A stretch of DNA of 64,000 nt, taken from assembly GCA_963777855.1 (NCBI GenBank), contig CAVZRW010000004.1, positions 248,001 to 312,000 of the forward strand. Reading direction: 5' to 3'. Below, piece after piece: positions 37,009 to 46,634 of this stretch. Origin of the DNA: Prado023 sp963777855. GTDB taxonomy: Bacteria > Actinomycetota > Actinomycetes > S36-B12 > CAIYMF01. A model generated the notes under the pieces. It had not been told where the DNA came from. It did no database searches and saw nothing but the letters and a program-made list of their open reading frames with translations. How positions within the stretch are numbered: the stretch's first letter is position 1; every line of letters starts with the position of its first letter. Position numbers and translations under genes: made by a program.

Positions 37009-37998
37009 ATGAGTGAGACCAGCCTGAGCATCAACGCCCTGACCGCCCCACTGGTGGATGCCCTGGTGGCCGACGCCGATCGCGCTGCGTCTGGGGGTGA
37101 TCCGCCTGGACAATGGCGCCTGCTGGTGGATGCGGGCATCGCCAGCCCCGGCGGACTGGAGGCCGGCCGGCGGATCGCCGAGATCTGTCTCGGCGGGCTG
37201 GGCCGGGTCGCCCTGCGCGGCGGTCTGCAACTGGGCGGCACGCTGGGTGACTGGCCGATCGCGGTGGAGGTCGTGACCACCGACCCGGTGCTGGCCTGTC
37301 TGGGCAGCCAGTACGCGGGCTGGAGTCTGAGTCATGGCGAGGGCAAGGGCGCGTTCCATGCCCTGGGCTCGGGTCCCGGCCGGGCGCTGGCCTGCAAGGA
37401 GCCGCTGTTCGCGGAGCTGGGTTATCGGGATCGGGCCGGGCGTGCCTGTCTGGTGCTGGAGGTCGACCGCCGCCGCCCCCGAACCGCTGGTCGACAAGAT
37501 CGCGCGGACTGCGGTATCGCGCCCGCCGCGCTCACCCTGATTCTGACCCCGACCCGCAGCCTGGCCGGCACCGTCCAGATCGTGGCCCGGGTGCTGGAGG
37601 TGGCCTTGCACAAGGCCCACAACCTGGGCTTCGATCTGCACGCCATCCGCGATGGCATGGGCAGCGCCCCCCTGGCGCCGCCGGCCGCGGACTTCGTGAC
37701 CGCCATGGGCCGCACCAATGACGCCATCCTCTTCGGCGGCCAGGTGCAGCTCTTCGTCAGCGGCGCCGATGAGGCCGCCGAAGAGCTGGCCGACCGTCTG
37801 CCGAGCAGCGCCTCGCGCGACTATGGCCGGCCCTTCGCGGAGGTCTTCAAGGCCTACGACTACGACTTCTTCCAGATCGATCCGCTGCTCTTCAGCCCGG
37901 CGCGCATCCGGGTGACGGCCCTGGACAGCGGCCGGACCTTCACCGCCGGGCGGATCGACCCGGACCTGCTGGCGGCCTCCTTCGGGGTCGGCCCATGA
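37009..37998 (+). CDS. mch: Methenyl-H4MPT cyclohydrolase (compensated frameshifts)
   Basis: 329 codons from ATG 37009 (MSETSLSINALTAPLVDALV). It hydrolyses methenyl-H4MPT to formyl-H4MPT. Strong segments are GIASPGGLEAGRRIAEICLG, DPVLACLGSQYAGWSLSHGE, FHALGSGPGRALACKEPLF and KAYDYDFFQIDPLLFSPARI. Two short out-of-frame patches (about 37,087-37,125 and 37,483-37,507) are each closed by an insertion plus a deletion, so the overall frame survives. The stop overlaps the next ATG (ATGA). Confidence 0.93.
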   Translation: MSETSLSINALTAPLVDALVADADRAASGGDPPGQWRLLVDAGIASPGGLEAGRRIAEICLGGLGRVALRGGLQLGGTLGDWPIAVEVVTTDPVLACLGSQYAGWSLSHGEGKGAFHALGSGPGRALACKEPLFAELGYRDRAGRACLVLEVDRRRPRTAGRQDRADCGIAPAALTLILTPTRSLAGTVQIVARVLEVALHKAHNLGFDLHAIRDGMGSAPLAPPAADFVTAMGRTNDAILFGGQVQLFVSGADEAAEELADRLPSSASRDYGRPFAEVFKAYDYDFFQIDPLLFSPARIRVTALDSGRTFTAGRIDPDLLAASFGVGP

Positions 37999-38976
37999 AG
38001 CCGGCCGGTCCATCCCAGCGGCCAGCGCGCCGACGCCGGTGGTCGCCATCTTCACCGACGATCCCGGCTGGCACGGCGCGCGGCTGTGCGAGGCCTTCGC
38101 CGCCCGCGGCTGGGAGGGTCGCTATGTGTCGCTCCAGTCCTGCCATTTCGATCTCGCGGACGGCGGGTCCGGGCCTGCAGCTCCCCGGCTTCGACCGGCT
38201 GCCCGACGCCGTCTTCGTGCGCGGTGTCCCGGGCGGGACGCTGGAGCAGGTCGTCTACTACCTGGACGTGCTGCACGCCCTGCGGCACCTGGGGGTCCTG
38301 GTCTACAACGACGGCCGCGCGATCGAGCGCAGCGTCGACAAGGGCATGACCAGCTTCCTGCTGCACGCCGCCGGTATCCCGACGCCGCCGACCTGGGTGA
38401 TCCGCGACCCCGGATCTGGCCCGCCGTCTGGTGGCGCGCGAGTTGGCCGCCGGCCACGAACTGGTCCTCAAGCCATTGTTCGGCTCGCAGGGCGAGGGGC
38501 TGGTCGCGGGTCGGTGCCGCCGCCGGACCCTGCCGGATCCGGCCGTCTGCAACGGTATCCATTATCTCCAGCGCTTCGTCCCGACGGCGCCGCGCCGGCC
38601 CAGGACTGGCGCGTCTTCGTCATCGGCGGGCGGGCGGTGGCGGCGATGCGGCGCGACCGCGACCGGGGCTGGATCACCAATGTCGCCCAGGGCGCCACCT
38701 GCCACCCGGCGGTCCTGGAGCCGGAGCTGCGCGACCTGGCCGAGGCGCGCGGCCCAGGCCCTCGGGATGTCCTACGCCGGGGTGGATATCCTGCGCGACG
38801 CGGCGGGTCGGGCCTGGGTGATCGAGGTCAACGGCGTCCCGGCCTGGAAGGGGCTACAGCAGGTCTGCGACTGGACATCGCCGCGGCCCTGGCGGCCGAC
38901 CTGGTGCGATCGGCCAGCGTCTGCCAGGCGCGTCGGGCATGCCGCCGCGACGCTGGGAGGCGGTCCGCCTGCGTGA
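37995..38976 (+). CDS. RimK-like ATP-grasp protein, Orf5 type (frameshifted)
   Basis: About 325 residues. The core reads VVAIFTDDPGWHGARLCEAF, then GVLVYNDGRAIERSVDKGMT, LVLKPLFGSQGEGLV (ATP-grasp loop), WRVFVIGGRAVAAMRRDRDR and RAWVIEVNGVPAWKGLQQVC (metal-binding end). It corresponds to the gene named orf5 next to mch in Methylobacterium-type clusters, which is needed for H4MPT function; the reaction is unproven, and a glutamate-ligase role is inferred. Single extra bases near 38,170, 38,411, 38,508, 38,590 and 38,754 break the frame. Coupled to mch and to the next gene by overlaps. Confidence 0.82.
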
Positions 38977-39900
38977 CCCGAGACCGTGCGCGCCATCGGT
39001 CGGACATCGCCGACCGCCGACCGAGGTCGCCGAATCGCCGCGGGCACTGATCGCCGACGCCTACCGCGAGGTCTGTGCCCTGGAGCTGGCCGCGCTCAAA
39101 CCGGGCAATGTCTATCGCGGGTCCGAGGGGCACGGCATGACCGTGCGACGATTTCCTGCGCAGCGCCGAGGTCAGCGCCGGACCCTTGACCGAGCCCGGA
39201 CTGGGGCTCGGCGAGCGGGTCTTCCGCGCCGTGGCGGCGACCCGGCAGGCGGTCGGCTGCAACACCAATCTGGGCATCCTGCTGCTCTGCGCCCCCCTGA
39301 TCCAGGCCGCCCTGGCGTCCGGCCGCGTGCGGCAGCCTGCGGGGGCGACTGGAGGGCGTGCTCGGGGCGGCCGATCGGCGGGATACGGAATGGCTCAACC
39401 GGGCCATCCGGCTGGCCGCCCCCGGGGGGCTGGGGGAGTCGCCCGGGCACGACGTGGCGGGCGCGGCCGTCGCCACCCCGCTGGAGGTCATGCGTCTGCC
39501 GCCCACCGGGACCTGATCGCCCGCCAGTACAGCGAGGGCTATCGGGACCTGTTCGTGCGGGCGGTCCCGCTGCTCGCGGACTTCGAACGGCGCTGGCAAG
39601 ACCCGGCCTGGGCGGCCGCCGGGCTCTATCTGGACTTCCTGGCGCGCTATCCGGACACCCATATCGCCCGCAAATTCGGGCTGAATCGCGCCCTGCGCCG
39701 TATCCCGGCGGGTCGCGCCCATCGCCGCCGCCCTGAATCGCTCGCGCGCGGCCCGAGCCCTATGTCGAGGTCCTGTCGAAGCTCGACCGGTGGCTCAAGG
39801 AGGCCGGCATCAACCCTGGCACCTCGGCGGACCTGACCGTCGCCTGCCTGTTGATCCGCCGGCTGGAGTCCCTGTGTCCGCTCGCTCGATCCGTGGCGGA
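38973..39900 (+). CDS. CitG-family protein, Orf7 type (frameshifted)
   Basis: About 300 residues of the triphosphoribosyl-dephospho-CoA synthase family. Key pieces: YREVCALELAALKPGNVYRG, PLTEPGLGLGERVFRAVAAT, QAVGCNTNLGILLLCAPLIQ, GGLGESPGHDVAGAAVATPL, PDTHIARKFGLNRA and NPGTSADLTVACLLIRRLES. It matches orf7 of methylotroph H4MPT clusters, a gene of cofactor biosynthesis with an unknown exact reaction. GTG 38973 overlaps the previous stop (GTGA). The 3' end is uncertain because no stop is seen in the expected frame. Confidence 0.78.
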
Positions 39901-39978
39901 TGCCCGCCGTTCCCCGGCACCGGACCGGTCCCGGCCGGTGCTTCCACTGAAGAACCTGAAACCTGAGGAGAGAGTGCA

Positions 39979-40493
39979 ATGCCAGTCATCAACAAGACCC
40001 TGGTCGGCGAGTCCCTGGTGGGCGACGGCAACGAGGTCGCCCACATCGACCTGATCATGGGGCCGCGCGGCTCCGCGGCCGAGACCGCCTTCTGCAACGG
40101 CCTGGTCAACAACAAGGACGGCTTCACCGCGCCTGCTGGCGGTGGTGGCGCCCAACCTGGCGGTCAAGCCCAACACCATGATGTTCAACAAGGTCACCAT
40201 CAAGGGCGCCAAGCAGGCGGTGCAGATGTTCGGGCCGGCCCAGCGCGGCGTGGCCATGGCGGTGGCCGATTGCGTCGAGGACGGCACCATCCCGGCCGAC
40301 GAGGCGGACGACATCTTCATCTGCGTCGGCGTCTTCATCCACTGGCAGGCCGAGGACGACGCCAAGATCCAGGATTACAACTACCAGGCGACCAAGGAGT
40401 CCATCAAGCGCGCCGTCGCCGGCACGCCCAAGGCCGCCGATGTGGTGAAGCAAAAGGGCACCGCGGCCCACCCCTTCGCGGCCCACCTGATCG
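39979..40493 (+). CDS. fae: Formaldehyde-activating enzyme (one frameshift)
   Basis: About 170 residues. It condenses formaldehyde with H4MPT to methylene-H4MPT. Start ATG 39979 (MPVINKTLVGESLVGDGNEV). Diagnostic parts are HIDLIMGPRGSAAETAFCNG, PNTMMFNKVTIKGAKQAVQM and DEADDIFICVGVFIHWQAED; the end HPFAAH is where family members stop. One extra base near 40,131 breaks the frame once. An AG-rich ribosome site (GAGGAGAGAG) lies just upstream. The exact stop is not clear, the frame running on into unrelated sequence. Confidence 0.93.
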
Positions 40494-40588
40494 GGAATCC
40501 ACCGAACCGTCGGCGAGGCGTGCCGCGCGGTGGCGAGGGTCAGGGCTCGCCGCGCTCGCCATCGCCGCTCGCCGACCAGCGCCATGAC

Positions 40589-41290
40589 CTGAATCTACCT
40601 GTTGCGTGCCGATCACCCGCAGGAGGCCGCCAGCCTGCTCGGCGGACGGCCTGACCCCCCAGGAGTACGCCCTGCGCCATCATCTGCCGCTCGGACCTGG
40701 TGGTCGAGCGGGCGGACCGTGAATCGACCGGACCGGGTGGCGGACTATCCGCCGCCCGGCGCCTACCCCGGCGAGCGCGCCCGGGCCGTCCTGCGCGGTC
40801 TGACCTGGGCCGGGCTGGTCCGGGAGGAGGGTGCCTTCGTCTGGTGCCCGGCGAGGTGCGGCGCCTGGACCTGCTGCTCTGGGACCTGTCGGCGCTGCGC
40901 GACTACGGCTTTCGCTTTCGCCAGGAGTACCGCTATTCCGACGCGACCCATCGGGTGGTGGCCGACAACCGTCTCAAGGCGCCGAAGGCCCATCTGGAGC
41001 GTTTCGGCGCCATGCGGGTCTGTCCCCGATGCCGCCGCCGGATTTCCTGCCGAGCCTGGCGGTCTTCGTCGCCCATGTCGCCGAACTGCATGCCGGCTAT
41101 CTCGTTCCTGCCGATTCCCGGAGCCGCCGCGGGCCGCTGGGTGGCCGATCGAGCTGGCGCGGCAGGGATCCAGCTCAAGGAACTGGACGCGGCCGATCAG
41201 CCCGAGGGCGCCCTGCTGCGGACCTTCGACCCCGGCGGATGCCCGGCGCCTCCTGGACCTGCTGCGGGCGCGCTTCTGCGGAGATGCCCG
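40589..41290 (+). CDS. Unknown protein upstream of the QueD-like domain (frameshifted)
   Basis: A conserved-looking but unrecognised stretch of about 235 residues. Readable pieces are LRADHPQEAAS, GERARAVLRGLTWAGLVREE, LDLLLWDLSALRDYGFRFRQ, THRVVADNRLKAPKAHLERF and LPSLAVFVAHVAELHAGY. Several frame changes occur. It may be a separate gene or the N-terminal part of one long protein with the next domain, since no clear start separates them. Its place inside the C1 cluster suggests a cofactor role; that is inference only. Confidence 0.45.
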
Positions 41291-41776
41291 GGCGCCCTGG
41301 AGCGCTTCGAGCAGGAGACCCCGGTGGTCACCGTCTGCAAGAACCTGGTCTTCGATTCGGCCCACTTCATCACCGATCACCCGGCCAAGTGCTCCAACCT
41401 GCATGGCGGGCGCTACGCGCTGAACGTCAAGGTCCGCGGGCGGATCGATCCGGTCACCGGCTGCGTGATCGATTACGGCTATCTGAAGCGGGTGGTCAGC
41501 CGCCGGGTGATCGACCGCTTCGATCACGCCAACCTGAACTACACCGCCCCGGAACTGGCCTGGCGCTCCAGCACCGAGATGCTCGTGCGTCTACATCTGG
41601 GAGCAGCTGATCGACTATCTGCCCGGGCTCAGTCGAGCTGGAGCTCCATGAGACCACCCAGTCCTGGTGCAACTATCGGGGGCCGAGCCTGGAGGAGTTC
41701 CAGCGCCGCGGGAAGCGACCCGGTGCTCGAGCTATTTCCAGCGGGATCTCTGGACGCTTCCCGTTGCGGGAGCTGA
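41291..41776 (+). CDS. 6-pyruvoyl-tetrahydropterin synthase (QueD)-like domain
   Basis: About 150 residues. TVCKNLVFDSAHFITDHPAK and CSNLHGGRYALNVKVRGRI resemble the zinc region of PTPS/QueD, then CVIDYGYLKRVVSRRVIDRF, DHANLNYTAPELAWRSSTEM and ELHETTQSWCNYRG give the substrate-binding end. The usual HGH zinc pair reads HGG here, so one metal ligand of the classic enzyme is missing. A frame change lies near 41,587. A pterin-forming step in H4MPT synthesis is likely but inferred. It faces the next gene tail to tail. Confidence 0.72.
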   Translation, partial: GALERFEQETPVVTVCKNLVFDSAHFITDHPAKCSNLHGGRYALNVKVRGRIDPVTGCVIDYGYLKRVVSRRVIDRFDHANLNYTAPELAWRSSTEMLVRLHLGAADRLSARAQSSWSSMRPPSPGATIGGRAWRSSSAAGSDPVLELFPAGSLDASRCGS

Positions 41777-42531
41777 TCGCGGCTCTGAGTCGGCGAATGC
41801 GCTGTCAGGGTCACCGGGCGTTCGATCCGCTGGGACTGCAGATCGGCCAGGCATGGGGCCGTGATGGTCCCCCGGTGCAGGGCGGTGGAGACCAGGGCAC
41901 CGGCGACGCCGAGCTCGCGCAGTCGTTCCAGGTCGGCCGGGCCGCGCACCCCGCCGGCGGCATAGAGTCGGATGTCCGGGCGCCAGCGCGGCGCAGATCG
42001 GCGAGCCGCGCGCAGGTCCGGCCCGGCGCCGCTGCCGACGCGGCCGAGGGTCATGAGGATGACCTCGGGCGGCCAGAGGTCCGGCCGCCCGTCGAGCCCC
42101 GGCGGCCCCAGGAGCTGGTCGCCCCGGTAGTCGAGCGACAGGATCGGGTCGGTCAGGGCGGCGCGCAGCTCGCGCAGTTGCGCCAGGTCGACGAGCGATT
42201 CGCTGCCGATGACCGGGCGCGCGATGGGCCGCGCAGGCGGGCGATCGTCCAGGGCGGTCAGGCCGTTATCGACCCAGAGGCTGACCCGGGGGTGGTGCGC
42301 GATGGAGTCGCGGCGATGACGATCCAGGTGGCCCGCGCCGCCGCCGATGGCGTCCAGGTCGGCGATATAGAGCGTGTCGAAGGGATAGAGCCCCAGCAAG
42401 GCCGCGGTGACCGCCAGCGGCGCGGCGGACCGGCAGAGCGGCGTGCTGATCGGCGCATAGTCGCGGCGATCGCCCAGCCGGGCGGCGACCACCAGACCGC
42501 CCTTGAGGTCGATGACAGGAATCAGCTTCAT
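41750..42531 (-). CDS. HisA/HisF-like TIM-barrel protein of the C1 cluster
   Basis: About 260 residues from ATG 42531 (MKLIPVIDLKGGLVVAARLG). HisA-like signatures are DTLYIADLDAIGGGAGHLDR, LWVDNGLTALDD, PVIGSESLVDLAQLRELR and IRLYAAGGVRGPADLERLRE. A shift pair lies near 41,990-42,010. The C-terminal end is uncertain; in-frame reading continues to about 41,629, across the QueD-like gene. It is the only minus-strand gene in this part. No other his gene is present, so it is probably a cofactor-pathway paralogue and not histidine synthesis. Confidence 0.75.
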
Positions 42532-42544
42532 CTGAAGGTTCTCC

Positions 42545-43549
42545 ATGCGCATCTTCGTCTTCGAGTACGTGACCGGCGGCGGCCTGCAGGGCGCCGCTAT
42601 CCCGGCCTCGCTGGTCCGCGAGGGCGACCTGATGCTGCATGCACTGGTCTCCGATCTCTCCGCCCTGCGACGGGGTGGAGTGTCTCATCACCCGCGATGC
42701 CCGTCTGCCCCCGATCCGCCTGGCCGCGGACTGCCGTCCGGTGCACAACGCGGCGGAGTTCCCCCGGGTCTGGGACGAGGCCCTGGCCGATGCGGATGCC
42801 GTCTGGCCCATCGCCCCGGAGCATCAGGGTGCCCTGGAGGGGATCAGCGATGCGGTCCTCGCCGCCGGGCAGCCTGCTCTAACAGCGCCCCGGCGGCGGT
42901 GCGCACCGCCGCCAGCAAGCTCCAGACGGTGCGGCTGCTGGAGTCCTGGGGCGTGCCGGTGGTGCCGACCTTCGGCGTCGCGGACGCGCTCCCCGCGGAT
43001 CCGGGTCCCTGGGTGCTGAAGCCGGACGACGGGGTCGGCTGCCTGGGGATCCGGCTGTGCCGTGACCGCGACGCCCTGTGCCGCCATTGGGGGCAGCTGG
43101 CCGATGGTCCGACCTTCGTCGCCCAGCCCTTTGTCCAGGGGACGGCGGCGAGCCTGAGCCTGCTGGTCCAAGGACGGGGAGGCGGTCCTGCTCAGCGTCA
43201 ATCGCCAACGCATCGCGGTGATGGACGACGAGCTGGTGCTGCTGGGCTGCGTGGTCAACGGTCTGGGGGCGGGCGATGCCCGCTTCCGCCGACTCGCCGG
43301 CGATGTAGCGGCGGCGCTCCCGGGGCTCTGGGGCTATGTCGGGGTGGACCTGATCGTCACCGCGGACGGCCCGCGGGTGCTGGAGGTCAACCCGCGCCTG
43401 ACGACCTCCTATGTGGGGCTGCGCGAATCCCTGGGGATCAACCCGGCTGGTCTGGTGCTCGATCTGCTGTCCGGCGGCCGTCCCCGCGGCAGGGAGGCGT
43501 GGGAGGGCCGGCGGTGGACGTCTGTCTGGAGTACGCCGGTGTCGCGTGA
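42545..43549 (+). CDS. ATP-grasp ligase, Orf17/MfnD-like (frameshifted)
   Basis: About 330 residues from ATG 42545 (MRIFVFEYVTGGGLQGAAIP). The ATP-grasp core shows AASKLQTVRLLESWGVPVVP, PWVLKPDDGVGCLGIRLCRD, FVAQPFVQGTAASLSLLV and VLEVNPRLTTSYVGLRESLG (metal-binding Asn). It matches the ATP-grasp protein of methylotroph H4MPT clusters, which resembles archaeal tyramine-glutamate ligase MfnD; a role in methanofuran-type cofactor synthesis is inferred. Frame changes near 42,675, 42,880 and 43,170. Only 13 bases separate it from the divergent HisA-like gene. Confidence 0.8.
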   Translation: MRIFVFEYVTGGGLQGAAIPASLVREGDLMLHALVSDLSALRRGGVSHHPRCPSAPDPPGRGLPSGAQRGGVPPGLGRGPGRCGCRLAHRPGASGCPGGDQRCGPRRRAACSNSAPAAVRTAASKLQTVRLLESWGVPVVPTFGVADALPADPGPWVLKPDDGVGCLGIRLCRDRDALCRHWGQLADGPTFVAQPFVQGTAASLSLLVQGRGGGPAQRQSPTHRGDGRRAGAAGLRGQRSGGGRCPLPPTRRRCSGGAPGALGLCRGGPDRHRGRPAGAGGQPAPDDLLCGAARIPGDQPGWSGARSAVRRPSPRQGGVGGPAVDVCLEYAGVA

Positions 43550-44600
43550 ACCCTGGTTGGGTTGGGATCTGGGCGGGGCCCACCTCAAGGCCGTCCAGAT
43601 CGACGGCGACGGGCGGGTCGCAGGCCGTGGTGCAGGTGCCCTGCCCGCTGTGGCAGGGGCTGGACCATCTGGAGTCGGCCATCGACCGGCGTGCTGCAGC
43701 GGATCCCGGGCGCGCGACCCGCCACGCGGTGACCATGACCGGCGAACTGACCGACCTCTTCGAGGATCGCGCCCAGGGGGTCCAGGCCCTGGTCGAGTTC
43801 ATGGTGCAGCGCGCTTCGCCGGTGAGAGCGATCCGGGTCTATGCCGGTGCCTGCCGGCTTACTGGCGCCGGCGGCGGCCGCTGGCCGCCGCCCCCCAGGT
43901 CGCCTCGGCCAACTGGATGGCGAGCGCCACTCTGGCCGCCACCCGTTTCCCGCAGGGGGTCCTGGTGGACATGCGGCAGCACCACCACGGACCTGGTGCC
44001 CTTCCGCGGCGGGCGGGTGATCGCCCGGGGCTACGCGGACCACGAGCGCCTGTCCGTGGGCGAACTGGTCTACAGCGGTGTGGTCGCGGACCCCGGTGAT
44101 GGCCCTGGCCCGGCGCGTCCCCTTCGACGGGGACTGGGTTCCGCTGATGGCGGAGCACTTTGCGACCACCGCCGACCTCTACCGGCTGACCGGGGAACTG
44201 CCCGAGCACGCGGACCTGTTGCCAAGTGCGGACGGTCGGCGCCAAGACCGCGGCGGCCAGCGCCGGGCGGCTCGCCCGCCTGCTTGGGCTCGACGGGTCA
44301 GCCGCCGACCTGGCCGCCTGGCAGCGGGTGGCCGGGTTTCCTGGCCGAGGTCCAGTTGCGGACCCTGGCGGACGCCTGCGGGCGCCTGTTCTCCCGCGGG
44401 GAACTGGCGCGCGGACGCCCCCATCCTGGGGGCCGGGGTCGGGCGCTTCCTGGTGCGCAGCCTGGCAGAGCGGCTGGGGCGCGCCTACCTGGGCTTCGAG
44501 TGCCTCTTCGATGGGGCGCAGCCGGCGCGGCCCCGGATGTGGCGGACTGCGCGCCCGCGGCCGCCGTGGCCCGTCTGGCCGAGGCATGGAGACCCCATGA
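43539..44600 (+). CDS. Hydantoinase/ASKHA-like H4MPT-linked protein (frameshifted)
   Basis: About 350 residues from GTG 43539. It opens WLGWDLGGAHLKAVQIDGDG, an ASKHA phosphate-binding motif, then HAVTMTGELTDLFEDRAQGV, SANWMASATLAATRFPQGVL, TTDLVPFRGGRVIARGYADH (second motif), ELVYSGVV and LRTLADACGRLFSRGELARG. Such proteins are annotated as H4MPT-linked C1 transfer pathway proteins; the reaction is unknown. About nine frame changes. The start overlaps the previous gene by 11 bases, and the stop overlaps the pabB ATG (ATGA). Confidence 0.78.
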
Positions 44601-46007
44601 CCGCACGACCCCGCCCCAGGTAATCGAGACTTCCGCTACCGGCCGGACAGCACGCCGCTGTTCGCGGCCCTGGTCGATCGCGCCTGGCCCGTGTTCCTCG
44701 ACAGCGGCCGACCCCACAGCGCCCAGGGCCGCTACGACATCCTGACCGCGGACCCGCGCACCCGGCTCGGTCACCCGCGGGCAGCGGACCGAGGTCCGCA
44801 GGGCCGGATGCGCGATCCGGACCTCCCTGGCCGATCCCTTCAGCCTGTTGCAGGAGGCCCTGGGACCCCGGCGCGCCGGCGTCCCGGACTTGCCCTTCAG
44901 CGGCGGGGCCATCGGCTATTTCGCCTACGACCTGGCCCGCCGCCTGGAACGCCTGCCGAGCCTGGCCCAGGACGCCGAGGGGATCCCGGACATGGCGGTC
45001 GGCATCTACGACTGGGCACTGGTGGTGGACCATGAGGCGCGGCGCACCCGGCTGGTCGCGTCAGGATCCGGCCGCCTCGCACGAGTACCAGGCGCTGGTT
45101 CGCCGCCGCGCTCGCCGGCCGCCCGGCGCGGCGCCCGGGCCCCCTTCCGCGTCCTGGACCGGGTGCACGTCCAACCTGAGCCACGGGCAGTATCTCGACG
45201 GCCGTCGCGCGCATCAAGCATTACCTGCGCGAAGGCGACTGCTATCAGGTCAATCTCGCCCAGCGCTTCGCCGTGCCGGCCCAGGGCGACCCCTGGCACG
45301 GCCTACCAGGCCCTGCGGGCCATCAATCCGGCCCCCTTCGGCGCCTATCTGCAGACCCCGGACTGCCAGGTGCTGTGTTCCTCGCCCGAGCGCTTTCTGC
45401 AGGTGCGCGACGGCGAGGTGGAGACCAAGCCCATCAAGGGCACCCGCCCGCGCGGCGCCGACCCCATCGAGGACCTGCTGCTCGCCGAGGCCCTGCGCTG
45501 CAGCCCCAAGGACCGGGCGGAGAACGTCATGATCGTGGACCTGCTGCGCAACGACCTGGGCAAGGTCTGCGCCATCGGCAGCGTCCAGGTGCCCCGACTG
45601 TTCGAGGTGGAGAGCTTCGCCCGCGTCCATCACCTGGTCAGCACGGTGCGCGGCCGTCTGGCAGCGGGCCGCGACCGCGCGTCGATCTGCTGCGCGCCTG
45701 CTTCCCCGGCGGCTCCATCACCGGCGCGCCCAAGCTGCGCGCCATGGAGATCATCGAGGAACTGGAGCCCCACCGCCGCGGCGTCTATTGCGGGGCCATC
45801 GGCTACCTCGGCTTCGACGGCGCCATGGACACCAACATCGCCATCCGCACCCTGGTCCAGTCCGCGGGGGTCACCCGCCTCTGGGCCGGCGGCGGCATCG
45901 TCGCCGACTCCGACCCCGCGTCCGAATACCGGGAGACCTTCCACAAGGCCGCCCCCTGCTGCACTGGCGGGACCGGTGCTGATCTGCGCAACGATCCGAT
46001 CGACTGA
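44597..46007 (+). CDS. pabB: Aminodeoxychorismate synthase component I (frameshifted)
   Basis: About 465 residues. It makes aminodeoxychorismate from chorismate, the source of p-aminobenzoate for folate and for H4MPT. Segments: PFSGGAIGYFAYDLARRLER, KHYLREGDCYQVNLAQRFAV, SSPERFLQVRDGEVETKPIK, GTRPRG, ENVMIVDLLRNDLGKVCAIG, ACFPGGSITGAPKLRAMEII and VQSAGVTRLWAGGGIVADSD. The 45,340-45,660 part is clean; frame changes lie near 44,635, 44,770, 45,065, 45,180, 45,300, 45,675 and 45,955. Its location inside the cluster supports use for mptG. TrpE is unlikely because KPIKGT is the PabB form. Confidence 0.9.
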
Positions 46008-46024
46008 AAGGCGGCGACTCGATC

Positions 46025-46634
46025 ATGTGGGTAGTTAAACTCGGCGGCAGCCTGGCCGCGTCCAATCACCTGCGCACCTGGTGCGCCGCCCTGGCGGGCC
46101 GCCGCGATCTGGTCCTGGTGCCCGGCGGCGGACCCTTCGCCGATCAGGTGCGCCGCGTGCAGCAGACCCTGGGCTTCGACGACGCCACCGGCTCACCACC
46201 TGGCCCTGCTCGCCATGGAGCAATACGGCCGTGCCCTGTGCTCGCTGCACCCGGGGCTCGCGCCCGCGGCGACGACCGACGGAGATCCGGGCGCTCGCCG
46301 CCGCCGGGCAGACGCCGGTGTGGATGCCGGCCCCCCTGGCCCTGGCCGACCCGGACCTGCCGCGGAGCTGGGACCTGACCTCCGACTCCCTGGCCGCCTG
46401 GCTGGCGGGCCAGTTGGGGGCGGCGGCCCTGGTCCTGGTCAAGGTCGCGCCCTTGAGACCGGGGCCGTTGGCCCTGGACGCGCTGGTCCGGGACGCCATC
46501 GTCGACCCGCTCTTTCCCACCTATGCGCGCGCCGCGCGAGGTCGGTCTATCTCCTGTCCGCCGGGGATGCGGACGCACTCGATGACCTCATGGCGGGTCA
46601 GGCGGGGCGGGCGGTGGTGGCCTTGGGGCCATAA
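46025..46634 (+). CDS. Amino-acid-kinase-family protein, MfnE-like (frameshifted)
   Basis: About 200 residues from ATG 46025 (MWVVKLGGSLAASNHLRTWC). VLVPGGGPFADQVRRVQQTL is the phosphate-binding loop of the amino acid/uridylate kinase fold, SWDLTSDSLAAWLAGQLGAA the nucleotide-binding region, and VLVKVAPLRPGPLALDALV follows. Small kinases of this fold include MfnE, which acts on the aminomethylfuran phosphate in methanofuran synthesis; that assignment is inferred from context. Shifts near 46,195, 46,280 and 46,540. Last gene of the cluster, 17 bases after pabB. Confidence 0.75.

Noticed and set aside
29500..46600. Programmed ribosomal frameshifting in the C1 genes
   Set aside because: The shifts are too many, at no common slippery sequence, and differ from gene to gene.
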